Below, piece after piece: positions 25,609-33,196 of a stretch of 64,000 nt of DNA (its first letter is position 1; every line of letters begins with the position of its first letter). A model generated the notes under the pieces. The model saw nothing but the letters and a program-made list of their open reading frames with translations. It had not been told where the DNA came from and made no database searches. The DNA is from Verrucomicrobiota bacterium (GTDB lineage Bacteria; Verrucomicrobiota; Kiritimatiellia; CAIQIC01; JAGNIJ01): assembly GCA_022710725.1 (NCBI GenBank), contig JAKLGK010000007.1:186001-250000 (forward strand), written 5' to 3'. A program made the position numbers and the translations under genes.

Positions 25609-26247
25609 GTGTATTCGGAAGACGATTTGCTGCCGCTCTCTGCGCTCCAGCACCTCATGTTCTGCGAGCGCCAGTGCGCCCTCATTCACTTGGAAGGCGT
25701 CTGGGATGAGAATCGGCTGACAGCGGAAGGCCGGATTTTACATGAAAAGGTGCACGAGGGCGGGGACGAAACCCGGGGCGACGTCCGAATCGCGCGCGGG
25801 CTCCGCCTGCGTTCGCTTCGACTGGGCATAACCGGCCAGGCCGATGTCGTCGAGTTCCATCGGCAGGCCGACGGTTCGTGGCAGCCGTTTCCTGTAGAGT
25901 ACAAGCGTGGGCGGCCCAAGCCCGACACCTGCGATGAAGTCCAGCTTTGCGCCCAGGCCTTTTGCCTGGAGGAGATGCTCGGCGCGCAGATTCCCGAAGG
26001 TGCGATCTTCTACGGCCAGCCCCGTCGGCGGCATGGCGCAGTCTTTTCCGCTGAACTGCGTCACCAAACGGAAGCGTCGGCGGCCCGGCTTCATGATCTT
26101 CTCGATTCCGGCCTCACGCCGCGCGCTGTCTACGAGAAGAAATGCGACAATTGCTCGTTGAAATTGTCCTGCCTGCCGGAGGTGGCTGGGCGCGGCAAGT
26201 CCGCCAAGCGTTACCTGGGACAGATGCTCCATGAAGAAACTGCTTAA
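25609..26247 (+). CDS. cas4: Cas4 exonuclease, spacer acquisition
   Basis: The protein has 212 aa from a GTG (ribosome site GGGAGGAAA). The Fe-S cysteines are Cys in 'MFCERQCAL' and the cluster 'CDNCSLKLSC' near the C-terminus. The PD-(D/E)xK core has 'GITGQADVVEF' and 'PVEYKRGRPK'. Cas4 trims prespacers and selects the PAM end with Cas1-Cas2. It overlaps cas1 by 17 bp. Confidence 0.94.
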   Translation: MYSEDDLLPLSALQHLMFCERQCALIHLEGVWDENRLTAEGRILHEKVHEGGDETRGDVRIARGLRLRSLRLGITGQADVVEFHRQADGSWQPFPVEYKRGRPKPDTCDEVQLCAQAFCLEEMLGAQIPEGAIFYGQPRRRHGAVFSAELRHQTEASAARLHDLLDSGLTPRAVYEKKCDNCSLKLSCLPEVAGRGKSAKRYLGQMLHEETA

Positions 26248-27262
26248 TACGCTTTTCGTGACGACGCAGGGCGCCTATCTGTGCCATGAGGGCGAATCGG
26301 TGCTGGTGCGCGTCGAAAACGAGGTCCGGCTTCGAGTCCCTATCCACACGATCGGCGGGATTGTCTGTTTCGGCCTGGTGTCCTGCAGCGCGCCGCTGAT
26401 GGGCTTGTGCGGAGAACGCGGCGTTAGGATCACGCACCTTTCGGAGCGCGGCCGCTTTCACGCGCGGGTGGAAGGGCCGGTCTCCGGCAACGTGCTCCTG
26501 CGCCGAGAGCAGTATCGTCGGGCCGATCAGCCGGAAGCCGCGTCCGCTCTGGCGAGCTCCATCGTCATCGGGAAGATCGCCAATTCGAGAACCGTGCTAC
26601 AGCGTGCCGCCCGGGACCATGAGGGCAAGGGCGGCATGGACGATATCGAGAGAGTAGTGGCGCGGCTGGGCTCCCTGCTCAAGGAACTGGAGAACGACAT
26701 TCCGCTGGATAACCTTCGCGGGCGGGAAGGGGAGGCCGCCAACCTGTATTTCGGGGTGTTCGATCATCTGATCACGGCCCAGAAGGAGGATTTCAAGTTC
26801 GTCGCGCGCAGCCGTCGCCCGCCGTTGGACAACATCAACGCGCTATTGTCTTTTCTCTACACCCTGCTTGTTCACGACGCCTCCGCCGCGCTCGAAACCG
26901 TGGGACTCGACCCGCAAGTCGGCTATCTCCACGCCCTACGCCCGGGCAGGCCCGCTCTGGCCCTCGACATGATAGAGGAATTTCGCCCGTTTCTCGCGGA
27001 CCGGCTGGCGCTGTCCCTCGTGAATCTGCGGCAGGTGCAGGCCGGCGGCTTCGTGAAAAGCGAATCGGGAGCCGTGGTCATGGACGACGAAACACGCAAG
27101 GCGCTTTTGCTCGCGTATCAGAAGCGCAAACAGGAGGAGATATACCATCCGTTCATTGAGGAAGATGTACCGGTCGGACTGCTCTTCCACGTGCAGGCGC
27201 TTCTGATGGCCCGGCATCTTCGCGGCGACCTGGATGCGTATCCGCCTTTCCTCTGGAGGTAG
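26231..27262 (+). CDS. cas1: Cas1 integrase
   Basis: The protein has 343 aa. The N-terminal beta domain ('KKLLNTLFVTTQGAYLCHEG') and C-terminal helical domain are complete. The metal ligands are in place: Glu in 'GREGEAANLYFGVFD', His in 'VGYLHALRPGRPALALD' and the Asp/Glu of 'ALDMIEEFRP'. With Cas2 it inserts new spacers at the leader end. It starts inside cas4 and ends 2 bp before cas2. Confidence 0.96.
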   Translation: MKKLLNTLFVTTQGAYLCHEGESVLVRVENEVRLRVPIHTIGGIVCFGLVSCSAPLMGLCGERGVRITHLSERGRFHARVEGPVSGNVLLRREQYRRADQPEAASALASSIVIGKIANSRTVLQRAARDHEGKGGMDDIERVVARLGSLLKELENDIPLDNLRGREGEAANLYFGVFDHLITAQKEDFKFVARSRRPPLDNINALLSFLYTLLVHDASAALETVGLDPQVGYLHALRPGRPALALDMIEEFRPFLADRLALSLVNLRQVQAGGFVKSESGAVVMDDETRKALLLAYQKRKQEEIYHPFIEEDVPVGLLFHVQALLMARHLRGDLDAYPPFLWR

Positions 27263-27264
27263 CG

Positions 27265-27558
27265 ATGCTCGTGCTGGTCAGCTATGATGTTTCGACGGTG
27301 GACAATCGGGGCAAGGCTCGGCTGCGAAGGATGGCGAAGGCGTGTCTTGATTATGGCCAACGCGTGCAGAATTCCGTTTTCGAGTGCAATGTGGACCCGG
27401 CCCAATGGGCAATACTGAATAACCGCCTGCTGGATATATGCAAGGAAGACGAGGATAGCCTGCGTTTCTACTATCTCGGGTCCAACTGGCGCCGCCGTGT
27501 AGAGCATTATGGGAATAAAAAAATTGCCGATCTGGAGGAAGGATTGCTTGTCGTCTGA
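27265..27558 (+). CDS. cas2: Cas2, adaptation complex scaffold
   Basis: The protein has 97 aa with a ferredoxin-like fold: 'MLVLVSYDVSTVDNRGKARL' with the conserved Asp, 'GQRVQNSVFECNVDPAQW' and 'SLRFYYLGSN'. It is the last gene of the operon; the leader and array follow directly. Confidence 0.96.
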   Translation: MLVLVSYDVSTVDNRGKARLRRMAKACLDYGQRVQNSVFECNVDPAQWAILNNRLLDICKEDEDSLRFYYLGSNWRRRVEHYGNKKIADLEEGLLVV

Positions 27559-27744
27559 CGGCTCCGCGAAGATCAAGCACCCATCAAATGGCAGGGGGAT
27601 TCGCGGGGCGGCGTAATTGCTTTGTAGCGAGACGGATACGGGCAGATGCCTTCCGGCAGATGGGTTCTTTGACAACCAAATCGAAGGATCTTCGCGGTAG
27701 GGGATCATATTGACCCTGCGATTCGCGCGTCTAGAATGTGGACG
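27559..27744 (+). promoter_or_regulatory. CRISPR leader
   Basis: This 186-bp non-coding stretch lies between cas2 and the first repeat. It holds an 11-bp perfect inverted repeat (CCGCGAAGATC at 27564-27574 with its complement at 27687-27697), an 8-bp direct repeat GGCAGATG (27641-27648 and 27655-27662), and a promoter next to the first repeat. The leader is on the cas2 side, so new spacers should enter at 27777. Confidence 0.8.
27710..27737 (+). promoter_or_regulatory. Promoter of the pre-crRNA
   Basis: TTGACC (27710-27715), 16-nt spacer, TAGAAT (27732-27737). The expected start is at or just before the first base of repeat 1 (27745), so the transcript would carry almost no leader RNA. Confidence 0.65.
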
Positions 27745-28696
27745 GTCGCCCCCCGCGCGGGGGCGTGGATTGAAACATTAGACGTACAAGAACGTGACCC
27801 CTTGCGTCTGTCGCCCCCCGCGCGGGGGCGTGGATTGAAACGGCGATCAACCGGACCAGATTGCTCTGGAACGAATGTCGCCCCCCGCGCGGGGGCGTGG
27901 ATTGAAACGGCGCTTCAGATCGCAGAGAAGCGCGGGGCCATGTCGCCCCCCGCGCGGGGGCGTGGATTGAAACATGCACTGGTACACAGTCAATGGCGGA
28001 GTGGCGCAAGTCGCCCCCCGCGCGGGGGCGTGGATTGAAACATTTCAGGTGTTTCCGTTAACCACGGATGCGATGTCGCCCCCCGCGCGGGGGCGTGGAT
28101 TGAAACCCTTAAAAACAATTCAAGGAGGTTGCCCGTGTGGTCGCCCCCCGCGCGGGGGCGTGGATTGAAACAAGGGCATCCCCATTTATCGCCATCACCC
28201 AGAGTCGCCCCCCGCGCGGGGGCGTGGATTGAAACAACCGCGAGGTCGGGACGCGCAACCGGCACGGGTTGTCGCCCCCCGCGCGGGGGCGTGGATTGAA
28301 ACTGGTCGAAAACGTCAGCTCCAACGGCGGCCCGGCCAGTCGCCCCCCGCGCGGGGGCGTGGATTGAAACTGTTGAACGTTCTGTCGCTGCCGACGTCCG
28401 GGTGTCGCCCCCCGCGCGGGGGCGTGGATTGAAACATTTCTGGCGCGGGATCCCTGTCGCGCGCCGCTGGTCGCCCCCCGCGCGGGGGCGTGGATTGAAA
28501 CTCACCTCCGACGACGACCCCATAGGTATGGTAGGTCGCCCCCCGCGCGGGGGCGTGGATTGAAACGTCGTGCTGTCGCCCCAGACGAACGATCCGGCCG
28601 GTCGCCCCCCGCGCGGGGGCGTGGATTGAAACTCGCCGCCTTGTGGATAGCCATAGAACTACACGTCGCCCCCCGCGCGGGGGCGTGGGCTTTGCA
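27745..28696 (+). CRISPR. Type I-C CRISPR array, 15 repeats and 14 spacers
   Basis: The 32-bp repeat begins GTCGCCCCCCGCGCGGG and ends GTGGATTGAAAC. It starts at 27745, 27810, 27877, 27942, 28010, 28075, 28140, 28204, 28271, 28339, 28404, 28470, 28535, 28601 and 28665. The first fourteen copies are identical; the last matches only for its first 24 bases. Spacer lengths are 33, 35, 33, 36, 33, 33, 32, 35, 36, 33, 34, 33, 34 and 32 nt. The repeat folds into a 7-bp GC stem (CGCCCCC/GGGGGCG) with the single-stranded ATTGAAAC handle of type I-C. I found no spacer matching elsewhere in the window by eye. Confidence 0.98.
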
Positions 28697-28700
28697 GTTT

Positions 28701-28727
28701 TTCGGCCAGCTCGCCGGCGCGAGTTGA
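28701..28727 (+). repeat. Right copy of the 27-bp direct repeat
   Basis: Exact copy of the last nine codons of clpC including TGA, 12 bp beyond the truncated terminal repeat. It is followed within 3 nt by a terminator-like hairpin, so it probably marks the original clpC end. Confidence 0.9.
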
Positions 28728-28729
28728 AA

Positions 28730-28752
28730 CCCCGCGGGCGCGGGGTATCTTT
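28730..28752 (+). terminator. Probable original clpC terminator
   Basis: CCCCGC (28730-28735), GGGC loop, GCGGGG (28740-28745), then TATCTTT. It lies 3 nt after the duplicated clpC stop. It would now end the CRISPR transcript. Confidence 0.6.
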
Positions 28753-28782
28753 CATCGTTCCTCCACCGAACCGGAGACAACG

Positions 28783-29397
28783 ATGAAAGCATTGATTGCC
28801 CTGCTGGCCGTTGCCTTGCTGGCCCTTCCCGTCGCCGCCGAAGAACCCGTGGACGGAGTGTCGGGGGCGTCCTGGACCGAGCCGTCGCTGCCTCCGCTGT
28901 CCGACGAGGAGTTGACGCAGAAGATCACGAACTGGCTCGCGGGGCACTGGATGCTGACGCTGGCCACGGCCGACCGGCGCGGCGAGCCGCACGCGAGCCC
29001 GGTCGTCTACTTCAGCGAGGGGACGACGATCTACGTGCGGGCGAAGCCCGACACGAACAAGATACGGAACATCGAGCAGAATCCCTCGGTGGCCTATACC
29101 GTCTGGGAGCCCGCGGCGAAGTTCGAGCAGGTGCGCTCGCTACAGGTCAGCGGCCGGGCGCGCGTGCTTCGCGGGGCCGAGCGGGATCGCGTCGAGCGGA
29201 TTTTCCGGACCGCGCCCGGCACGCAGGCCGCCGCCATCCGGGCCTTCCTGGAAAAGGAAGGGATATCCCCAGAGCAGGCGTTCCCGGAAGGCGAGGCGTG
29301 GACGATCGTCGCCATCGAGCCGATCCAGGCGCGATGGATCGAGCGGTCGCGGTCGGCGGACGAGGGCCAGGTCTGGCGGACGAGGCCGAATCGGTAG
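28783..29397 (+). CDS. Secreted PPOX-type split-barrel flavoprotein-like protein
   Basis: The protein has 204 aa (ribosome site CCGGAGAC). Residues 1-19 are a signal peptide (LIALLAVALLALPVAAEE). The rest matches the pyridoxamine 5'-phosphate oxidase-like FMN-binding split barrel: 'WMLTLATADRRGEPHASPVVYFSEGTTIYV' in pieces, then 'KPDTNKIRNIEQNPSVAYTV' and a closing strand 'VAIEPIQARWI'. Members usually are cytoplasmic and bind FMN, F420 or heme, so export is unusual. Substrate is unknown. Before the island inserted, it lay about 50 bp downstream of the clpC terminator. Confidence 0.8.
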   Translation: MKALIALLAVALLALPVAAEEPVDGVSGASWTEPSLPPLSDEELTQKITNWLAGHWMLTLATADRRGEPHASPVVYFSEGTTIYVRAKPDTNKIRNIEQNPSVAYTVWEPAAKFEQVRSLQVSGRARVLRGAERDRVERIFRTAPGTQAAAIRAFLEKEGISPEQAFPEGEAWTIVAIEPIQARWIERSRSADEGQVWRTRPNR

Positions 29398-29404
29398 AAC
29401 GTCG

Positions 29405-29421
29405 TGGAGGTTTCGCCTCCA
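29405..29421. terminator. Short hairpin after the PPOX gene
   Basis: TGGAGG, TTTCG loop, CCTCCA, 7 nt after the stop codon. An A-run rather than a T-run follows, so it is only weakly terminator-like on the plus strand. Confidence 0.3.
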
Positions 29422-29432
29422 AAAAATAGCGC

Positions 29433-29460
29433 TTGCATTCACGAGCCAGCCGCGCATAAT
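29433..29460 (+). promoter_or_regulatory. Putative promoter of the GH31 gene
   Basis: TTGCAT (29433-29438), 16-nt spacer, CATAAT (29455-29460), giving a leader of about 40 nt with a GAAAGGCGG ribosome site. Confidence 0.5.
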
Positions 29461-29507
29461 CGCCAATATTTCCTAATAGTAAAACGCTTTAACTGCGAAA
29501 GGCGGAC

Positions 29508-31721
29508 ATGGCGATGAAGAAGCAACAAACCCCGTTGGTCGTAGGGAATGCTCGGTTCACGGTCTATGCGGAGGGCTGCGTCCGCTTGGAGTACAGCCAT
29601 GGCGCGCGGTTCGCCGAGGGACCGTCGCTGCTGGTCGGGCGCAAGCCGGCGAAGCCCGCGGCCGCCGAGACGGCGCTGAAGGGCAAGACGCTGACGATCC
29701 GGACGCCGAAGCTCGAGCTGGTCTACACCGACGACGGCCAGTGCTTCTCCGCGGCGAACCTGAAGATCCATCACCGCAACCACACCGGGCATCCGATGAT
29801 CTGGACGCCGGGCAAGCGGGACGGCGGCAACCTGGGCGCGGTGACCCGCTGCCTGGACCAGTGGAAGTGGTGCGGCGGGCCGGCGCATTTCCCGGTCGAG
29901 GGCATCTTGAGCACGGACGGCGGGCATTTCGTGCAGGACGAGCCTCGCGTCTACTGGAGCCCGAAGCACGACTGGCCGGAATGCCTCGGCCACGCGGTGC
30001 AGTACGACGGCTACTTCTTCGCCTACGGCAACGACTACAAGGGCGCGCTCAAGGATTTCACGACCGTGTTCGGGAAGATCCCGATGGTGCCGCGCTGGAC
30101 GTTCGGCTTCTGGTACTCGCGCTGGTACGCGTTCACGGACAAGGAGTTCATCGGCCTCGTGAAGCGCTACCGCCAGGAAGGCATCCCGATCGACGTCATG
30201 ATCATCGACACCGACTGGCGGCACGGGTGGGGCGGGTACGACTGGAACCCGAAGTTCTTCCCGAACCCGCGGAAGGCCTTGGCCGCGCTGCACAAGCTGG
30301 GTGTGCAGACCTCGCTGAACGACCACCCGGGCTACGACAACTACGACAGCCTGCCCGCCGACGACAGCCACCTGCCCGCCATCGCGAAACGGCTCGGCGC
30401 GCTGCCGCACCAGGGCCAGTGGTCCTGCGACTGGTCGCGGAAGGACGCCGTGCAGGCGTGGAAGGACGTCCTGCTGGGCCCGCGGCACGACGAGGGCATG
30501 GATTTCTGGTGGGTGGACGGCTGGATCAAGCCGCCGTTCGGCGGGACGGACAGCCAGCTCTGGGCCAACCGCATGTACTACGAGCTGGCCGAGGAGCGCA
30601 CGGGCAGGCGGGGCATGATCCTCGCGCGCTGGGGCGGGGTGGGCTCGCACCGGTACCCGGTCCAGTTCTCCGGCGACACGCCGTCGGAGTGGGGCGTCCT
30701 GCAGCACCAGGTCGAGTTCACCGCGCGCAGCGGCAACCTGGGGGCGGTCTACTGGTCGCACGACATCGGCGGGTTCTTCGGGCGCGAGATCGACGAGGAG
30801 CTGTTCATCCGCTGGTCGCAGTTCGGCGCGATGAGCCCCGTGTTCCGCACGCACAGCGACCACGGCGTCCGCGAGCCGTGGGCGTTCAGCCCGCGCGCCC
30901 GCGACATCTTCCGCAAGCAGGCGCGCATCCGGTACGCCCTGGCGCCGTATTTCTACACCCTCGCCCGCGAGGCCCACGACACGGGGCTGCCGCTGATCCG
31001 CCCGCTGTACCTCGAGTACAACGACAACGACGGCGGCGCGCTCTGGCGGAGGCACCAGTACCTGATCGGCCGCGACCTGCTGGTGATCCCGGCGGACGGC
31101 CCCGCGGACCGGGCCAGCGGCCTGTACCGCAAGCGGGCCTACTTCCCGCCGGGCGTCTGGACGGAGATCGAGACGGGCGAGGCCGTGAAGGGCATGCGGG
31201 ACGGGCACGTGGAGATACCGATCGAGCGCATCCCGACGTACGCGCGCCGGGGCGCGATCATCCCGTGCCAGCCGCCGCCGGCCGCGCTGGGCACGGCCAT
31301 GCCGCGCGAGATCCACTTCGACTACTATCCCGATCCGCTCGCGGAGTCCGCGTACGAGCTGTACGAGGACGACGGCGCGACCCGGAAATGCGAAAAAGGC
31401 GAATGGGCCCGGACCACGGTCAAGGGTCGGTGCCGGGGCGCCGTGATCGAAATGGCCGTCTCGGCGCCGCGCGGGAAATACGCGGGGATGCCGGCGGTCC
31501 GCGAGTTCGTGCTGCGCGCGGCCCTGCCGGAGGGCGCGCGCGTGAAGCAGGCGGAAATCCGCGTCGGCCGGGGCGAGTGGAGGAAGACGCGCTGCCGGAC
31601 GGCCGCGACGTGCCTGGCCGGGACGGTGCAGACCCCGACCCGGTTTGCCGAGGCGCGAGTGCGGGCGGGCCGGGAGGGCGTCGCCGTCCGGTTCACGCTG
31701 GACGAGGTCGTGAACGACTGA
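29508..31721 (+). CDS. Glycoside hydrolase family 31
   Basis: The protein has 737 aa and no signal peptide, so it is probably cytoplasmic. After an N-terminal beta-sandwich (about 1-190) the (beta/alpha)8 barrel contains 'WTFGFWYSRWYAFTDKEF', the nucleophile Asp337 in 'MDFWWVDGWIKPP', 'ILARWGGVGSHRYPVQFSGD' with the acid/base Asp390, and 'GNLGAVYWSHDIGGF'. The C-terminal domains include 'YELYEDDGATRKCEKGEWA', the usual GH31 end. The family acts on alpha-glucosides, alpha-xylosides or sulfoquinovosides; the active-site loops alone do not settle which. It stands as a single gene. Confidence 0.93.
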   Translation: MAMKKQQTPLVVGNARFTVYAEGCVRLEYSHGARFAEGPSLLVGRKPAKPAAAETALKGKTLTIRTPKLELVYTDDGQCFSAANLKIHHRNHTGHPMIWTPGKRDGGNLGAVTRCLDQWKWCGGPAHFPVEGILSTDGGHFVQDEPRVYWSPKHDWPECLGHAVQYDGYFFAYGNDYKGALKDFTTVFGKIPMVPRWTFGFWYSRWYAFTDKEFIGLVKRYRQEGIPIDVMIIDTDWRHGWGGYDWNPKFFPNPRKALAALHKLGVQTSLNDHPGYDNYDSLPADDSHLPAIAKRLGALPHQGQWSCDWSRKDAVQAWKDVLLGPRHDEGMDFWWVDGWIKPPFGGTDSQLWANRMYYELAEERTGRRGMILARWGGVGSHRYPVQFSGDTPSEWGVLQHQVEFTARSGNLGAVYWSHDIGGFFGREIDEELFIRWSQFGAMSPVFRTHSDHGVREPWAFSPRARDIFRKQARIRYALAPYFYTLAREAHDTGLPLIRPLYLEYNDNDGGALWRRHQYLIGRDLLVIPADGPADRASGLYRKRAYFPPGVWTEIETGEAVKGMRDGHVEIPIERIPTYARRGAIIPCQPPPAALGTAMPREIHFDYYPDPLAESAYELYEDDGATRKCEKGEWARTTVKGRCRGAVIEMAVSAPRGKYAGMPAVREFVLRAALPEGARVKQAEIRVGRGEWRKTRCRTAATCLAGTVQTPTRFAEARVRAGREGVAVRFTLDEVVND

Positions 31722-31738
31722 CCAGATCACCGGTCTGT

Positions 31739-31761
31739 AGCCGGGACCGCCGGTCCCGGCT
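31739..31761. terminator. Perfect 10-bp hairpin after the GH31 gene
   Basis: AGCCGGGACC, GCC loop, GGTCCCGGCT. It is 17 nt after the GH31 stop. Its perfect symmetry and the lack of a T-run fit a dispersed palindromic element or a structural terminator. Confidence 0.5.
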
Positions 31762-31773
31762 GCAGCTTCCCGC

Positions 31774-31802
31774 TTGATTCAACGGCGTGGCGCCGGTACT
31801 GT
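31774..31802 (+). promoter_or_regulatory. Putative promoter of the small membrane protein
   Basis: TTGATT (31774-31779), 17-nt spacer, TACTGT (31797-31802). The start near 31809 is about 4 nt from the ATG and no ribosome site is present. Confidence 0.45.
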
Positions 31803-31812
31803 CCAACGCAGC

Positions 31813-32208
31813 ATGAAACAACCGCAGGCCAAGCAGCGCAAGGAGACCCGGGCGCCGGTTCTCGCGGAGCCGGAGCCGTTTTTCTCCCGGACGGTCATCG
31901 GCAACCTGTTGTCCATCGCCGCGGGGCTGTCGTTTCTGTTCCTGTGCATGCTCCTCCCGCTGGTCGGGCCGGCGGCGATGCGGGGCTCGGGCTCGCCGGG
32001 GGCGGGGGCGGTTTCCCATGCCCGGCTGAACTTCCTGACGTTCCTGGCCGTGCTGCTGTTTTCGATGGCGCTGTCGGTAATGGCCTACTTCTCGAAGATG
32101 GAGCGGCGCAAGAAAGACGGCAGCCCGCAGCCGATCTACACCATCGGGCTGTTCGTGGTGCTGTTGTTCCTGCTGGTGGCCCTGTTCATGGGCCTTCTGG
32201 AAATCTGA
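31813..32208 (+). CDS. Small three-helix membrane protein
   Basis: The protein has 131 aa with three hydrophobic segments (about 30-50, 72-94 and 107-128), a Lys/Arg-rich N-terminus on the likely cytoplasmic side and a charged loop 'KMERRKKDGS' between TM2 and TM3. I do not recognise the family. It converges with the secreted-protein cluster, whose last gene ends 33 bp downstream on the other strand. Confidence 0.7.
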   Translation: MKQPQAKQRKETRAPVLAEPEPFFSRTVIGNLLSIAAGLSFLFLCMLLPLVGPAAMRGSGSPGAGAVSHARLNFLTFLAVLLFSMALSVMAYFSKMERRKKDGSPQPIYTIGLFVVLLFLLVALFMGLLEI

Positions 32209-32241
32209 AGAAACGGGGCGAGGGGGCCCCGCCTCCAGGGC

Positions 32242-33165
32242 TTACTTGAAGATCTCGTTGACCGCCTCGTCGGCCAGGCGTGAACCGACTGCTCCCGTGA
32301 ACCCGCCGACGCCGGCCTCGACGCCGCCGGCGAGGACGCCGATGAGCTTGGTCTTCAGGCTGTTCTTGTCCTGTTCCAGGACTTCCTGGTCCGTGGCGGC
32401 GAGCCGTTCGGCCTGTTTCTTCATCGCCTCGGCCTCGGCCTGCGCCTTGGCGGCGACGTCGCTGGCGTACTCCTGCTCCCAGGCCTCGCGCTCGCTCGCC
32501 ACCTGTTGCATGCCGGCCTGCGCCTGCTCGAGGGCCTTCTGGCGGCGCTCTTCCCGCAGCGAGGAAAAGCTCTGCAACGGCGCCCCGCTCTCCGGCTCCT
32601 CGTATTCCACGGCGGCCGGCGCGGCCTCCGCGTCGCGCAAGGGATTGGATTTCCGGGGCGGCGGCGCCGCGGCCGGCTGCGCGCGGGCGGTCATCTCGCT
32701 CAACAGGTCCACGCCGCCCTGCATGTCGGATGCCAGCCAGCTCTCCACGCCCCAGCGGCGGAAGTCCTCGTAGGCGGACACGGGGCCCGGCCAGCCGGTC
32801 TCGCGTCCCAGGTTCTCCAGGTAGGCCATGTCCTGCGCCTGCTCGGCGCGGCTGAAGGCGTCGATGAAATCCTCGAACTGCTGCCGGGCGTTGTCGCCCA
32901 GGCGCGCCTCGAGGTCGCCGCGGATTGTCTGCTGCAGGGCGCCGGTCCAGCGGTCGAGGGCCGCCCGCAGGCCCGCCTGGTCGGCCGCCGGGGCCTGGGC
33001 GATGACGTCCGCGCCCTGGGTCTCCACCTGGTCGAGCAGGAGGTAGCGCAGGTAGTTGGCCATCAGCGCGCCGGACGGGGTTTCCGGTATGGCGGCGCGG
33101 GCCGTGAACAGGCCCGCCGACAGGGCCAGGCATCCGGCCAGGAACAGACAGGTTGCTCGGTTCAT
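32242..33165 (-). CDS. Secreted helical protein, divergent paralog of the 110-residue module family
   Basis: The protein has 307 aa with a signal peptide (1-24, FLAGCLALSAGLFTARA). The middle is acidic and Pro/Ala-rich; residues about 195-265 form a long charged coiled coil. The end, 'EQDKNSLKTKLIGVLAGGVEAG' and on to 'NEIFK', lines up with the end of the 110-residue module of proteins A, B and C (EQDKN ... NG.G.G.K ... IF), but with many differences. The gene is last in the minus-strand series, 31 bp after the FlgT-like lipoprotein. Function unknown. The relationship to A-C is an inference from spacing and key residues. Confidence 0.75.
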   Translation of the reverse strand: MNRATCLFLAGCLALSAGLFTARAAIPETPSGALMANYLRYLLLDQVETQGADVIAQAPAADQAGLRAALDRWTGALQQTIRGDLEARLGDNARQQFEDFIDAFSRAEQAQDMAYLENLGRETGWPGPVSAYEDFRRWGVESWLASDMQGGVDLLSEMTARAQPAAAPPPRKSNPLRDAEAAPAAVEYEEPESGAPLQSFSSLREERRQKALEQAQAGMQQVASEREAWEQEYASDVAAKAQAEAEAMKKQAERLAATDQEVLEQDKNSLKTKLIGVLAGGVEAGVGGFTGAVGSRLADEAVNEIFK

Positions 33166-33196
33166 GCGCCCTCCTGCCCGCGGCGGGGCGCGGGCG

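Larger units (their letters stand above)
19505..28727. mobile_element. CRISPR-Cas island inserted at the 3' end of clpC
   Basis: The 9.2-kb segment holds only cas genes, one ORF6N gene, the leader and the array, and it is bounded by 27-bp perfect direct repeats. By eye its genes have lower third-position GC than clpC or lysS. Downstream of the right repeat, a hairpin with a T-rich tail looks like the original clpC terminator. Insertion at a gene 3' end with restoration of the coding sequence is how many tyrosine-recombinase islands integrate. No integrase or transposase is present inside, so the mobilising enzyme was lost or acts in trans, or the duplication arose by another kind of recombination. 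Confidence 0.6.

Noticed and set aside
27731-28523. Short frames inside the CRISPR array on both strands
   Set aside because: Their repeated 'APARGAT' or 'PPARGRGLK' peptides are translations of the 32-bp repeat.
19532-28700. An integrase or transposase for the CRISPR island
   Set aside because: I checked every frame of the segment for tyrosine- or serine-recombinase or DDE motifs and saw none. All space is taken by cas genes, the ORF6N gene, the leader and the array.
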